The notes under the pieces were generated by a model. It worked only from the letters and a program-made list of their open reading frames with translations, ran no database searches and was not told where the DNA came from. DNA of 64,000 nt from Pseudomonadota bacterium (GTDB lineage: Bacteria; Pseudomonadota; Gammaproteobacteria; QQUJ01): the NCBI GenBank assembly GCA_008501635.1, contig QQUJ01000010.1:186001-250000 (forward strand), given 5' to 3'. Below, piece after piece: positions 51,383-60,338 of the stretch (position 1 is its first letter; every line of letters starts with the position of its first letter). The translations under genes were made by a program, and so were the position numbers.

Positions 51383-51673
51383 AACTCAATAAGTAACCGT
51401 ACGGCATTGTAGTAGGCTCTTTGATAACCAGCAGTTATGGCTTTTATGCCCAATCGTTATAAGTAATTGATATACTTGCTTATTTTATTTTTCTTCGCGT
51501 AGAATTCTGCCACATCAGTTCCCGGCCACGGGTCAGGTACAGGCACCATCCCCCCGTGCGTCCAGTTGAAGGAAGTCACTTCGACTGCTACACCCGAGAA
51601 GCACCCGAGAAATTTCGTGCGGCCAGACCCCTGCGGGTCCAGGCAACCGGAACATAACGAGGAGGGGGAGATC
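51383..51673. other. 291-base region upstream of the prp operon
   Basis: AT-rich stretch 51395-51510 in an otherwise GC-rich region, with a possible promoter at 51476-51505. No gene or repeat. A short GGAGGGGGAG site precedes prpE. Confidence 0.55.
51476..51505 (+). promoter_or_regulatory. Candidate promoter of the methylcitrate operon
   Basis: TTGCTT (51476-51481) and TAGAAT (51500-51505) with an 18-base spacer, about 168 bases before the prpE start. Judged by eye. Confidence 0.4.
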
Positions 51674-53575
51674 ATGACCAGCAAGCCAGACGCGATGTAC
51701 CAGCGCTCCATCGACGACAAGGCCGGTTTCTGGGCCGATGCCGCGGCCGGGATCGATTGGTACAGAAAATGGGACAAGGTGCTCGATGACTCCAATCCTC
51801 CCTTCTACCGCTGGTATCAGGGCGGTGAACTCAATACCTGCTACAACGCGGTCGATCGTCACGTGGAAAAGGGTCGCGCCGACCAGGCAGCCATCATCTA
51901 CGACAGTCCCGTCACCAACACCAAGCGCACCTACAGTTACCGCGAGCTGCGCGATGCCGTTGCCCTGTTCGCCGGCGCCTTGAAGGCGCAGGGTGTCACC
52001 AAGGGCGACCGCGTCATCATCTACATGCCCATGGTGCCCGAGGCGGCGATCGCCATGCTTGCCTGCGCGCGCCTCGGCGCGATCCATTCGGTGGTATTCG
52101 GCGGTTTCGCCGCCAAGGAGCTGGCCACCCGTATCGACGATGCCAAGCCCAGAGTGATGGTCTCCGCCAGCTGCGGCATCGAGCCGAGCCGCGTGGTCGC
52201 CTACAAGCCGCTGCTGGACGGTGCGATCGAACTGGCCACCCACAAGCCCGAGAAGTGCATCATCCTGCAGCGGCCGCAGGCGGAGGCGACGCTGATCGAG
52301 GGTCGCGATCTGGAATGGAACGCCGCGCAGCAGGGCGTCGAGCCGGCCGATTGCGTGCCGGTCGCGGCCACCGACCCGCTCTACATCCTCTACACCTCCG
52401 GCACCACCGGCCAGCCCAAGGGCGTGGTGCGCGACAACGGCGGCCATGCGGTCGCGCTGCGCTGGTCCATGGAGTATGTCTACGGTGTACAGCCCGGCGA
52501 GGTCTATTGGGCGGCTTCGGATGTGGGCTGGGTCGTCGGGCACTCCTACATCGTTTATGGACCGCTGCTGAACGGCAACACCACCATCGTCTTCGAAGGC
52601 AAGCCGGTGGGCACGCCCGATCCGGGCACCTTCTGGCGCATCATCAGCGAGCACAACGTACGCACGCTATTCACCGCACCGACCGCGTTTCGCGCCATCA
52701 AGAAGGAAGATCCCGAGGGCGAGCACATCAAGAAGTACGATCTCGCCAACTTCCGCGCCCTGTTTCTGGCCGGCGAGCGCTGCGATCCCGACACCCTGTT
52801 CTGGGCGCAGGAGAAGCTCCGGGTGCCGGTGGTCGATCACTGGTGGCAGACCGAGACCGGCTGGGCCATCGCCGCCAACTGCCTGGGGATCGAGGCGCTG
52901 GAGATCAAGGCCGGCTCGCCCACCCGCGCGGTGTGCGGTTACGACGTGCAGGTGCTCGACGAAGAGGGCAGGCAGGTCAAGCACGGCGATATCGGCGCCA
53001 TCGTGATCAAACTGCCGCTGCCCCCGGGCACGCTGCCCACCCTGTGGAATGCCGACCAGCGCTACAAGGACTCCTATCTGTCGCGCTACGAAGGGTACTA
53101 CCTCACCGGCGATGCCGGATTCAAGGACGACGACGGATACCTGTGGATCATGAGCCGCATCGACGACGTCATCAATGTCGCCGGTCACCGCCTCTCCACG
53201 GGTGCCATGGAGGAGGTGCTGGCCGCGCATCCGGATGTGGCCGAGTGCGCGGTGTTCGGCGTCGAGGACAGCTTCAAGGGCGAGCTGCCGCTGGGTATGG
53301 TCGTGCTCAAGGCGGGTGCTGATCGCAGTGAGGACGAGGTGCGCAAGGAGCTGGTCAGCCTGGTGCGCGAGAAGATCGGTCCCGTGGCGGCCTTCAAGCT
53401 GGTGACCACGGTGCAGCGTCTGCCCAAGACGCGTTCGGGCAAGATCCTGCGCGGCACCATGAAGCAGATCGCCGACGGCAAGGAGGTCAGGGTACCCGCT
53501 ACCATCGACGACCCGGCCATCCTCGAGGAGATTACCGGCTCGTTGAAAGGTTTGGGCTATCCCAAGAGCGCGTAG
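51674..53575 (+). CDS. prpE: Propionyl-CoA synthetase
   Basis: 633 residues from the ATG at 51674, after GGAGGGGGAG; frame open to 51566. ANL-family ligase that makes propionyl-CoA from propionate, CoA and ATP. Motifs: LYTSGTTGQPKGV (AMP-binding core, about 238-250), GTMKQIADGKEVRVPATIDD at the end with the acetylatable lysine in KTRSGKILR. Acetyl-CoA synthetase is the close alternative, but the neighbours prpB, prpC, acnD and prpF favour PrpE. A REP-like pair separates it from prpB. Confidence 0.9.
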   Translation: MTSKPDAMYQRSIDDKAGFWADAAAGIDWYRKWDKVLDDSNPPFYRWYQGGELNTCYNAVDRHVEKGRADQAAIIYDSPVTNTKRTYSYRELRDAVALFAGALKAQGVTKGDRVIIYMPMVPEAAIAMLACARLGAIHSVVFGGFAAKELATRIDDAKPRVMVSASCGIEPSRVVAYKPLLDGAIELATHKPEKCIILQRPQAEATLIEGRDLEWNAAQQGVEPADCVPVAATDPLYILYTSGTTGQPKGVVRDNGGHAVALRWSMEYVYGVQPGEVYWAASDVGWVVGHSYIVYGPLLNGNTTIVFEGKPVGTPDPGTFWRIISEHNVRTLFTAPTAFRAIKKEDPEGEHIKKYDLANFRALFLAGERCDPDTLFWAQEKLRVPVVDHWWQTETGWAIAANCLGIEALEIKAGSPTRAVCGYDVQVLDEEGRQVKHGDIGAIVIKLPLPPGTLPTLWNADQRYKDSYLSRYEGYYLTGDAGFKDDDGYLWIMSRIDDVINVAGHRLSTGAMEEVLAAHPDVAECAVFGVEDSFKGELPLGMVVLKAGADRSEDEVRKELVSLVREKIGPVAAFKLVTTVQRLPKTRSGKILRGTMKQIADGKEVRVPATIDDPAILEEITGSLKGLGYPKSA

Positions 53576-53585
53576 ATCCGACGTT

Positions 53586-53652
53586 GTAGGAGCGGCGGAA
53601 GCCGCGATTGCGACCGTCCCTATCAGCGGTTCGCGGCTTCCGCCGCTCCTAC
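53586..53652. repeat. REP-like inverted pair between prpE and prpB
   Basis: GTAGGAGCGGCGGAAGCCGC and its inverted copy GCGGCTTCCGCCGCTCCTAC, about 26 bases apart. Lies 10 bases after the prpE stop. Confidence 0.82.
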
Positions 53653-53692
53653 ATTACGGTTGTATCCGCAATGTATTGATGGAGTGATTGTC

Positions 53693-54586
53693 ATGTCCCA
53701 GTTATCCAGTTCCGGCGCGCGCTTTCGCGCTGCCGTCAAAGAAGAGACGCCGTTGCAAGTGGTCGGCTGCGTCAATGCCTACTTTGCCCGTCTGGCGGAG
53801 CGTAGCGGCTACCGGGCGTTGTATCTGTCGGGCGGCGGTGTCGCGGCCTGCTCGTGCGGCATCCCCGATCTCGGCATCACCACCCTGGAAGATGTGCTGA
53901 TCGACGCCAGGCGTATCACCGATGTCACCGATCTGCCGTTGCTGGTGGATATCGATACCGGCTGGGGCGGCGCCTTCAACATCGCCCGTACCGTCAAGTC
54001 GATGATCAAGGCGGGAGTGGCCGCAGTGCATATCGAAGATCAGGTGGCGCAGAAGCGCTGCGGCCATCGTCCCGGCAAGGCCATCGTTTCGCAGGAGGAG
54101 ATGGTGGATCGCGTCAAGGCGGCGGTGGATGCCAGGACCGACGACAACTTCGTCATCATGGCGCGCACCGACGCGCTGGCCGTCGAAGGGCTGCAGTCGG
54201 CCATCGATCGCGCCTCGGCCTGCGTAGAGGCGGGCGCCGACATGATCTTCCCCGAGGCGATCACCGAACTCGCCATGTACCATCAGTTTGCCGACGCGGT
54301 GCGCGTGCCGGTGCTGGCCAACATCACCGAGTTCGGTTCGACGCCACTGTTTACCACCGAAGAGCTGGGCGCCAATGGCGTCTCGCTGGTGCTCTATCCG
54401 CTGTCCACGTTTCGCGCCGCCGCCGCCGCCGCGCTCAATGTCTATCAGACGTTGCGCAAAGAGGGAACGCAGATGAACGTCGTCGATACCATGCAGAGCC
54501 GTGCCGATCTCTACGACTATCTCGGATACCACGCGTACGAGCAAAAACTCGACGCCCTGTTTTCAGTTACCAAGGAGACCCAATAA
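53693..54586 (+). CDS. prpB: 2-Methylisocitrate lyase
   Basis: 297 residues from the ATG at 53693. Splits 2-methylisocitrate into pyruvate and succinate. It belongs to the isocitrate lyase/PEP mutase family: [14 protein letters not shown] gives the metal Asp residues, [19 protein letters not shown] (about 112-130) carries the catalytic KRCGH, and [10 protein letters not shown] follows. Its stop overlaps the prpC start (TAATG, 54584-54588). Confidence 0.95.
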   Translation: MSQLSSSGARFRAAVKEETPLQVVGCVNAYFARLAERSGYRALYLSGGGVAACSCGIPDLGITTLEDVLIDARRITDVTDLPLLVDIDTGWGGAFNIARTVKSMIKAGVAAVHIEDQVAQKRCGHRPGKAIVSQEEMVDRVKAAVDARTDDNFVIMARTDALAVEGLQSAIDRASACVEAGADMIFPEAITELAMYHQFADAVRVPVLANITEFGSTPLFTTEELGANGVSLVLYPLSTFRAAAAAALNVYQTLRKEGTQMNVVDTMQSRADLYDYLGYHAYEQKLDALFSVTKETQ

Positions 54587-55746
54587 TGAGCCAGGCCAAG
54601 AAAGAAGATCTCTCGAAGAAGGTAAAGAAATCCGTCGCGCTCTCCGGCACTGCGGCGGGCAATACGGCCGTCTGCACGGTGGGGCGCACCGGCAACGATC
54701 TGCACTACCGCGGCTACGACATCCTCGATCTCGCCGAACGCTGCGAATTCGAAGAGATCGCCCATCTGCTGATTCACGAAAAACTGCCCAACAGGGCGGA
54801 GCTCGCGGCCTATAAGGCGAAGCTGAAATCGCTGCGCGGCCTGCCCGCCGCCGTAAAGCAGACGCTGGAGGCGATCCCGCCCTCGGCGCATCCCATGGAT
54901 GTAATGCGCACCGGCATCTCGGTGCTCGGTACCTGCCTGCCGGAGAAAGACAGCCACCCCATCGCGGAAGCGCGCGATATCGCCGATCGCATGATGGCGA
55001 GCCTCGGTTCGATGCTGCTCTACTGGTATCACTATGCGGTGAACGGCAACTTCATCGATGTCGAGACCGACGACGACTCCATCGGCGGCCACTTCCTGCA
55101 CCTGCTGCACGGTACTGCACCGCAAGAATCCTGGGTGCGGGCGATGCACATCTCGCTGGTGCTCTATGCCGAGCACGAGTTCAACGCGTCCACTTTCACC
55201 GCGCGGGTGATTACCGGCACCAACACCGATATCTATTCGGCCATGACCGGCGCCATCGGCGCCCTGCGCGGACCGAAACATGGCGGCGCCAATGAGGAGG
55301 CGTTCATCACCCAGAGCCGCTACAACGATCCCGATGAGGCCGAAGCCGATATCCGCCGCCGCGTCGAGAACAAGGAGATCATCATCGGTTTCGGCCATCC
55401 GGTCTACACCATCAGCGATCCGCGCAATCAGGTGATCAAGAAGCTGGCAAAAGAGCTCTCCAAGGAGGCGGGCAACCTGAAGCTCTTCAACATCGCCGAT
55501 CGCCTCGAGGCGACGATGTGGGACGCAAAGAAGATGTTCCCCAACCTCGACTGGTTCAGTGCCGTTTCGTATCACATGATGGGCGTGCCCACCACCATGT
55601 TCACGCCGCTGTTCGTCATCGCACGCACCGCCGGCTGGGCCGCGCACATCATCGAACAGCGCATCGACGGCAAGATCATCCGCCCGAGCGCCAACTACAT
55701 CGGTCCGGAGAACCAGAAGTTCGTGCCGATCGAAAAACGCCGCTGA
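54586..55746 (+). CDS. prpC: 2-Methylcitrate synthase
   Basis: 386 residues from the ATG at 54586, one base inside the prpB stop. Condenses propionyl-CoA and oxaloacetate to 2-methylcitrate. The citrate-synthase-type catalytic sites are visible: [18 protein letters not shown] (His), GGANEEAF, and [13 protein letters not shown]. The long frame running back to 53854 is a chance extension over prpB. Close to citrate synthase in fold; context decides the assignment. Confidence 0.95.
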   Translation: MSQAKKEDLSKKVKKSVALSGTAAGNTAVCTVGRTGNDLHYRGYDILDLAERCEFEEIAHLLIHEKLPNRAELAAYKAKLKSLRGLPAAVKQTLEAIPPSAHPMDVMRTGISVLGTCLPEKDSHPIAEARDIADRMMASLGSMLLYWYHYAVNGNFIDVETDDDSIGGHFLHLLHGTAPQESWVRAMHISLVLYAEHEFNASTFTARVITGTNTDIYSAMTGAIGALRGPKHGGANEEAFITQSRYNDPDEAEADIRRRVENKEIIIGFGHPVYTISDPRNQVIKKLAKELSKEAGNLKLFNIADRLEATMWDAKKMFPNLDWFSAVSYHMMGVPTTMFTPLFVIARTAGWAAHIIEQRIDGKIIRPSANYIGPENQKFVPIEKRR

Positions 55747-55830
55747 TCGGGATCGGTCCCGCGAGGCCATCCGCAGCCGGCCTCGTGGATCAAACCCTTT
55801 ACCGAGCATTGCCGGATTGGTAGGTGACCT

Positions 55831-58425
55831 ATGAACACTGCATACCGTAAACCCCTGCCGGGTACCGCTCTGGACTACTTCGACGCCCGCGAGGCGGTCG
55901 AGGCGATTCAGCCCGGTGCCTATGACACGCTGCCCTACACCTCGCGCGTGCTGGCCGAGAACCTGGTGCGCCGCTGCGATCCCGCTGAGCTGGACGCCTC
56001 GCTCAGGCAGATCATCGAGCGCAAGCGCGAGCGCGACTTTCCCTGGTTCCCGGCGCGGGTGGTCTGCCACGACATCCTCGGTCAGACAGCCCTGGTCGAT
56101 CTCGCCGGGCTGCGCGACGCCATCGCCGAGAAGGGCGGCGACCCGTCGCAAGTCAACCCGGTGGTGCCGACGCAGCTGATCGTCGATCACTCGCTGGCCG
56201 TCGAGCATGCCGGTTTCGAAAAGGACGCCTTCGAGAAGAACCGCGCCATCGAGGATCGGCGAAACGAGGACCGCTTCCACTTCATCAACTGGACCAAGAC
56301 CGCGTTCAAAAATGTCGAAGTGATCGGGCCCGGCAACGGCATCATGCACCAGATAAACCTCGAGAAGATGTCGCCGGTGATCCACGCCCGTGACGGCGTG
56401 GCCTTCCCCGATACCCTGGTCGGTACCGACAGCCACACACCGCACGTGGATGCGCTGGGCGTGATCGCCATCGGTGTCGGCGGCCTCGAAGCCGAGAGCG
56501 TGATGCTGGGCCGTGCCTCCTGGATGCGCCTGCCCGACATCATCGGTGTCGAGATCACCGGTACCCGCCGGCCGGGCATCACCGCCACCGACGTGGTGCT
56601 GGCGTTGACCGAGTTCCTGCGCGCCGAAAAGGTGGTCTCCAGTTACCTGGAATTCTATGGTGAGGGCGTGGCGCAGCTCACGCTGGGCGACCGCGCCACC
56701 ATCTCCAACATGACGCCGGAGTTCGGCGCCACCGCGGCGATGTTCTACATCGACCAGCAGACCATCGATTACCTGAAGCTGACCGGGCGCGAACCCGAAC
56801 AGGTGCGGCTGGTGGAGACCTACGCCAAAACCGCCGGCCTGTGGGCGGACAGCCTGAAGAACGCCGAGTACGAACGGGTGCTCCAGTTCGATCTCTCCAG
56901 CGTGGGCCGCAACATCGCCGGGCCCTCCAATCCGCACCGCCGCGTGCCGACTTCCGAACTCGCCAGGCGCGGTATTGCCGGCACGGTGGAAAACGAAGCG
57001 GGCCTGATGCCCGACGGGGCGGTGATCATCGCCGCCATCACCAGCTGCACCAACACCAGCAATCCGCGCAACGTCATCGCCGCCGCGCTGCTGGCGAAGA
57101 AGGCCAACGCGCTGGGCCTGACCCGCAAGCCGTGGGTGAAGAGTTCGCTGGCGCCCGGCTCGAAGGTGGTCCAGCTCTACCTGGAAGAGGCCAAGCTGCT
57201 GCCCGAACTGGAAAAGCTCGGCTTTGGTATCGTCGGCTTTGCCTGTACCACGTGTAACGGCATGAGCGGCGCGCTCGACCCGAAGATCCAGCAGGAGATC
57301 ATCGACCGCGACCTCTACGCCACGGCGGTGCTCTCCGGCAACCGCAACTTCGATGGCCGCATCCACCCCTATGCCAAGCAGGCCTTCCTCGCCTCGCCAC
57401 CGCTGGTGGTCGCCTACGCCATCGCCGGCACCATCCGCTTCGATATCGAGCAGGATACGTTGGGCGTCGACAAAAACGGCAAACCCATCACGCTGAAGGA
57501 CATCTGGCCGAGCGACGAGGAGGTCGACGCCATCGTCAGGGCCAGCGTCAAGCCCGAGCAGTTCAAGGCCATCTACACGCCGATGTTCGATCTGGGTCAG
57601 GTGGAAGCGGCCCAGAGTCCACTCTACGACTGGCGTCCGCAGAGCACCTACATCCGTCGTCCGCCCTACTGGGAGGGCGCGTTGGCGGGCGAACGCACAC
57701 TGCGGGGGATGCGTCCGCTGGTGGTTGTCGGTGACAACATCACCACCGATCACCTCTCGCCGTCGAGCGCCATCCTGGCGAGCAGCGCGGCCGGCGAGTA
57801 CCTGACCAAAATGGGCCTGCCGGAAGAGGACTTCAACTCCTACGCCACCCACCGCGGCGATCACCTGACCGCGCAACGTGCCACCTTCGCCAACCCGAAA
57901 CTGTTCAACGAGATGGTGCGCGACGAGGAGGGCAACGTGAAGCAGGGTTCGCTGGCGCGCATCGAGCCGGAGGGCAAGGTGACACGCATGTGGGAGGCGA
58001 TCGAGACCTACATGGCGCGCAAGCAGCCGCTGATCATCGTCGCCGGTGCCGATTACGGACAGGGTTCCTCGCGCGACTGGGCCGCCAAGGGCGTGCGTCT
58101 GGCGGGTGTCGAGGCGATCGTGGCCGAGGGCTTCGAGCGCATCCACCGCACCAACCTGGTGGGCATGGGCGTGCTGCCGCTGGAGTTCAAGGCGGGTACC
58201 AACCGCAAGACCCTGGCACTCGACGGTACCGAGACCTACGACGTTGTCGGTGAGCGCACCCCGCGCGCCGAGCTCACTCTGGTCATCCACCGCAAGAGCG
58301 GCGAGACCGTCGAGGTACCGGTCACCTGCCGCCTGGATACCGCCGAGGAGGTGACCATCTATGAGGCCGGTGGTGTGCTGCAGCGTTTCGCGCAGGACTT
58401 CCTCGAATCGGGTGCGGCCGCCTGA
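55831..58425 (+). CDS. acnD: Fe/S-dependent 2-methylcitrate dehydratase
   Basis: 864 residues, aconitase fold. It converts 2-methylcitrate to 2-methyl-cis-aconitate in organisms that lack PrpD. [4Fe-4S] ligands are in ITSCTNTSNP and ACTTCNGMSG. The pairing with prpF is typical, since AcnD needs PrpF. A large antisense open frame covers nearly all of it and is a shadow. Follows prpC by 84 bases. Confidence 0.95.
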   Translation: MNTAYRKPLPGTALDYFDAREAVEAIQPGAYDTLPYTSRVLAENLVRRCDPAELDASLRQIIERKRERDFPWFPARVVCHDILGQTALVDLAGLRDAIAEKGGDPSQVNPVVPTQLIVDHSLAVEHAGFEKDAFEKNRAIEDRRNEDRFHFINWTKTAFKNVEVIGPGNGIMHQINLEKMSPVIHARDGVAFPDTLVGTDSHTPHVDALGVIAIGVGGLEAESVMLGRASWMRLPDIIGVEITGTRRPGITATDVVLALTEFLRAEKVVSSYLEFYGEGVAQLTLGDRATISNMTPEFGATAAMFYIDQQTIDYLKLTGREPEQVRLVETYAKTAGLWADSLKNAEYERVLQFDLSSVGRNIAGPSNPHRRVPTSELARRGIAGTVENEAGLMPDGAVIIAAITSCTNTSNPRNVIAAALLAKKANALGLTRKPWVKSSLAPGSKVVQLYLEEAKLLPELEKLGFGIVGFACTTCNGMSGALDPKIQQEIIDRDLYATAVLSGNRNFDGRIHPYAKQAFLASPPLVVAYAIAGTIRFDIEQDTLGVDKNGKPITLKDIWPSDEEVDAIVRASVKPEQFKAIYTPMFDLGQVEAAQSPLYDWRPQSTYIRRPPYWEGALAGERTLRGMRPLVVVGDNITTDHLSPSSAILASSAAGEYLTKMGLPEEDFNSYATHRGDHLTAQRATFANPKLFNEMVRDEEGNVKQGSLARIEPEGKVTRMWEAIETYMARKQPLIIVAGADYGQGSSRDWAAKGVRLAGVEAIVAEGFERIHRTNLVGMGVLPLEFKAGTNRKTLALDGTETYDVVGERTPRAELTLVIHRKSGETVEVPVTCRLDTAEEVTIYEAGGVLQRFAQDFLESGAAA

Positions 58426-58476
58426 GGTGCAGGGGCGACGGCCCTGCCGCGATCCGTACTCCGATTCGACTCGGCG

Positions 58477-58499
58477 GTCGCGGTTGAGACCGCTCCCAC
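58477..58499 (-). repeat. Diverged REP-like element upstream of prpF
   Basis: GTCGCGGTTGAGACCGCTCC, read inverted GGAGCGGTCTCAACCGCGAC; similar in size and termini to the other REP-like elements but with a different stem. Confidence 0.5.
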
Positions 58500-58562
58500 A
58501 GGGTGACCGCACCATTGCAGGCGCGAATTCATTCGCGATGATTGAACCATGAAGGCATACCA

Positions 58563-59741
58563 ATGGCATACGCACCCCAGATAAGGATACCCGCCACCTA
58601 CATGCGCGGCGGCACCAGCAAGGGCGTCTTTTTCAATCTCGCCGACCTGCCCGAGGCGGCGCAGGTGCCGGGCGCGGCGCGCGACCAGCTCCTGCTGCGC
58701 GTCATCGGCAGCCCCGACCCCTACGGCAAACACACTGACGGGATGGGCGGCGCCACCTCGAGCACCAGCAAGGCCGTGATCCTGGCGAAAAGCGAACGCC
58801 CCGATCACGATGTCGACTACCTCTTCGGCCAGGTGGCCATCGACAAGCCCTTTGTCGACTGGAGCGGCAACTGCGGCAACCTCAGCGCAGCGGTGGGTTC
58901 GTTCGCCATCGCCAGCGGTCTGGTGGAAGCGTCACGCATCCCCGACAACGGCATCGCCGTGGTGCGCATCTGGCAGAAGAACATCGAGAAGACCATCATC
59001 GCCCACGTGCCAATCACCAACGGCGAGGTGCAGGAGACCGGTGACTTCGAGCTTGATGGTGTCACCTTTCCGGCGGCGGAAGTGCAGGTGGAGTTCATGA
59101 GTCCGGTCGATGCGGAAGAGGCGATGTTCCCCACCGGTAATCTGGTCGACGACCTGGACGTTCCGGGTATCGGCACCTTCAAGGCCACCATGATCAACGC
59201 CGGTATCCCCACGGTGTTTCTCAACGCCGCCGACATCGGTTACAGCGGTACCGAGCTGCAGGAGGCGATCAACGGTGATCCCACAGCGCTGGCCCGATTC
59301 GAGACCATCCGCGCCCACGGCGCGCTGCGCATGGGGCTGATCGGCGATGTGAGCGAGGCGGCGGCGCGCCAGCACACACCCAAGGTGGCTTTCGTTGCGC
59401 CACCCGCCGACTACACCGCTTCCAGCGGCAAACTGATTCAGGTGAGCGATATCGACCTCAATGTGCGCGCCCTCTCCATGGGCAAGCTGCACCACGCCAT
59501 GATGGGCACCGCCGCCGTCGCCATCGGCACCGCTGCGGCGATTCCCGGCACCCTGGTCAATCTCGCCGCCGGCGGCGGTGAGCGTAACGTGGTCACCTTC
59601 GGGCATCCCTCCGGTACCTTGAAAGTGGGCGCGTCAGCGAGTCAACGCGAGGGCGAATGGAGCGTCGACAAGGTGGTGATGAGTCGCAGCGCCCGGGTGC
59701 TGATGGAGGGCTGGGTGCGCGTGCCGGGTGATTGTTTTTAA
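58563..59741 (+). CDS. prpF: AcnD-accessory protein PrpF (2-methylaconitate isomerase)
   Basis: 392 residues from the ATG at 58563 (a TTG at 58542 is less likely). PrpF shifts trans/cis 2-methylaconitate so that the AcnD product can be hydrated. Typical sequence starts: ATYMRGGTSKGVFF, DGMGGATSSTSK, and GNCGNLSAAVGSF. It ends the operon; a strong terminator lies 122 bases further. Confidence 0.94.
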   Translation: MAYAPQIRIPATYMRGGTSKGVFFNLADLPEAAQVPGAARDQLLLRVIGSPDPYGKHTDGMGGATSSTSKAVILAKSERPDHDVDYLFGQVAIDKPFVDWSGNCGNLSAAVGSFAIASGLVEASRIPDNGIAVVRIWQKNIEKTIIAHVPITNGEVQETGDFELDGVTFPAAEVQVEFMSPVDAEEAMFPTGNLVDDLDVPGIGTFKATMINAGIPTVFLNAADIGYSGTELQEAINGDPTALARFETIRAHGALRMGLIGDVSEAAARQHTPKVAFVAPPADYTASSGKLIQVSDIDLNVRALSMGKLHHAMMGTAAVAIGTAAAIPGTLVNLAAGGGERNVVTFGHPSGTLKVGASASQREGEWSVDKVVMSRSARVLMEGWVRVPGDCF

Positions 59742-59863
59742 ACGGCGCAACAACAGCGCTGACGAATTGCGGACGGAATGATTCTCGAAGAAAGGATTGC
59801 CGTCCCACCCGCCCGGGGTACTTAGCTTCGCCCCGGGTTTATCCCCAAACGAAGCTGGCGTTT

Positions 59864-59896
59864 GGCGGGGTCCTGCCCAGGATCCCGCCTTTTTTT
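59864..59896 (+). terminator. Terminator of the methylcitrate operon
   Basis: 11-bp stem with one G-T pair (59864-59874 with 59879-59889), GCCC loop, and a run of seven T (59890-59896). It reaches the end of the leftward response regulator gene. Confidence 0.93.
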
Positions 59897-60338
59897 ATTC
59901 GGGCGGCAACGCCACGATGCTGAACCAGAACTCGTCGATGGCGTTGACTACCTTGCCGAACTGATCGAGGTCGAGCGGTTTGGTGATGTAAGCGTTCACG
60001 TGCAGATCGTAGGCGCGCAGGACGTCTTCATCCGAATCGGAGGTGGTCAGTACAATCACCGGGATGCGTTTCAGTTTGGGATCGGACTTCATCTCCTCCA
60101 GCACCTCGCGGCCATCCTTGCGCGGCAGATTGAGATCGAGCAGCACCAGATGCGGGCGCGGTTTACTGGAGTGGTTGCCATTGCGACGTAAAAAATCCAG
60201 TGCCTCGACACCGTCTTCCACCACGTGCAGGTTGTTGGCCACCTTGGCGTCGCTGAGTGCCTCGCGGGTCAGCCGCACATCGCCTGGATTGTCTTCCACC
60301 AATAATATCTCGACGGGAACACCATCGCGGGGATTCAT
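59895..60338 (-). CDS. Single-domain response regulator (Rcp1-like)
   Basis: 147 residues, receiver domain only. Acidic pocket E15 and D16 (LLVEDNPGD), phospho-acceptor Asp68 in [11 protein letters not shown], and the conserved Lys120 in AYITKP. The type is that found next to phytochrome-like or PAS histidine kinases. It has no output domain, so it may act on another protein. Start overlaps the stop of the histidine kinase by 4 bases. Confidence 0.94.
   Translation of the reverse strand: MNPRDGVPVEILLVEDNPGDVRLTREALSDAKVANNLHVVEDGVEALDFLRRNGNHSSKPRPHLVLLDLNLPRKDGREVLEEMKSDPKLKRIPVIVLTTSDSDEDVLRAYDLHVNAYITKPLDLDQFGKVVNAIDEFWFSIVALPPE

Noticed and set aside
52255-53322. 355-residue frame inside prpE
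   Set aside because: Out of frame with a certain gene; composition is Arg/Gly-rich shadow sequence.
51674-53575. Acetyl-CoA synthetase
   Set aside because: Possible by sequence alone, but its position in front of prpB-prpC-acnD-prpF favours propionyl-CoA synthetase.
53854-55746. Long frame that extends prpC far upstream through prpB
   Set aside because: PrpB is a clear gene in another frame; the extension is arginine-rich and unlike citrate synthases. The ATG at 54586 gives the family start.
54517-58575. 1352-residue antisense open frame over acnD and prpC
   Set aside because: It lies opposite two strongly recognised genes with the correct catalytic motifs and has low-complexity His/Asp/Val-rich content typical of antisense frames in GC-rich DNA.
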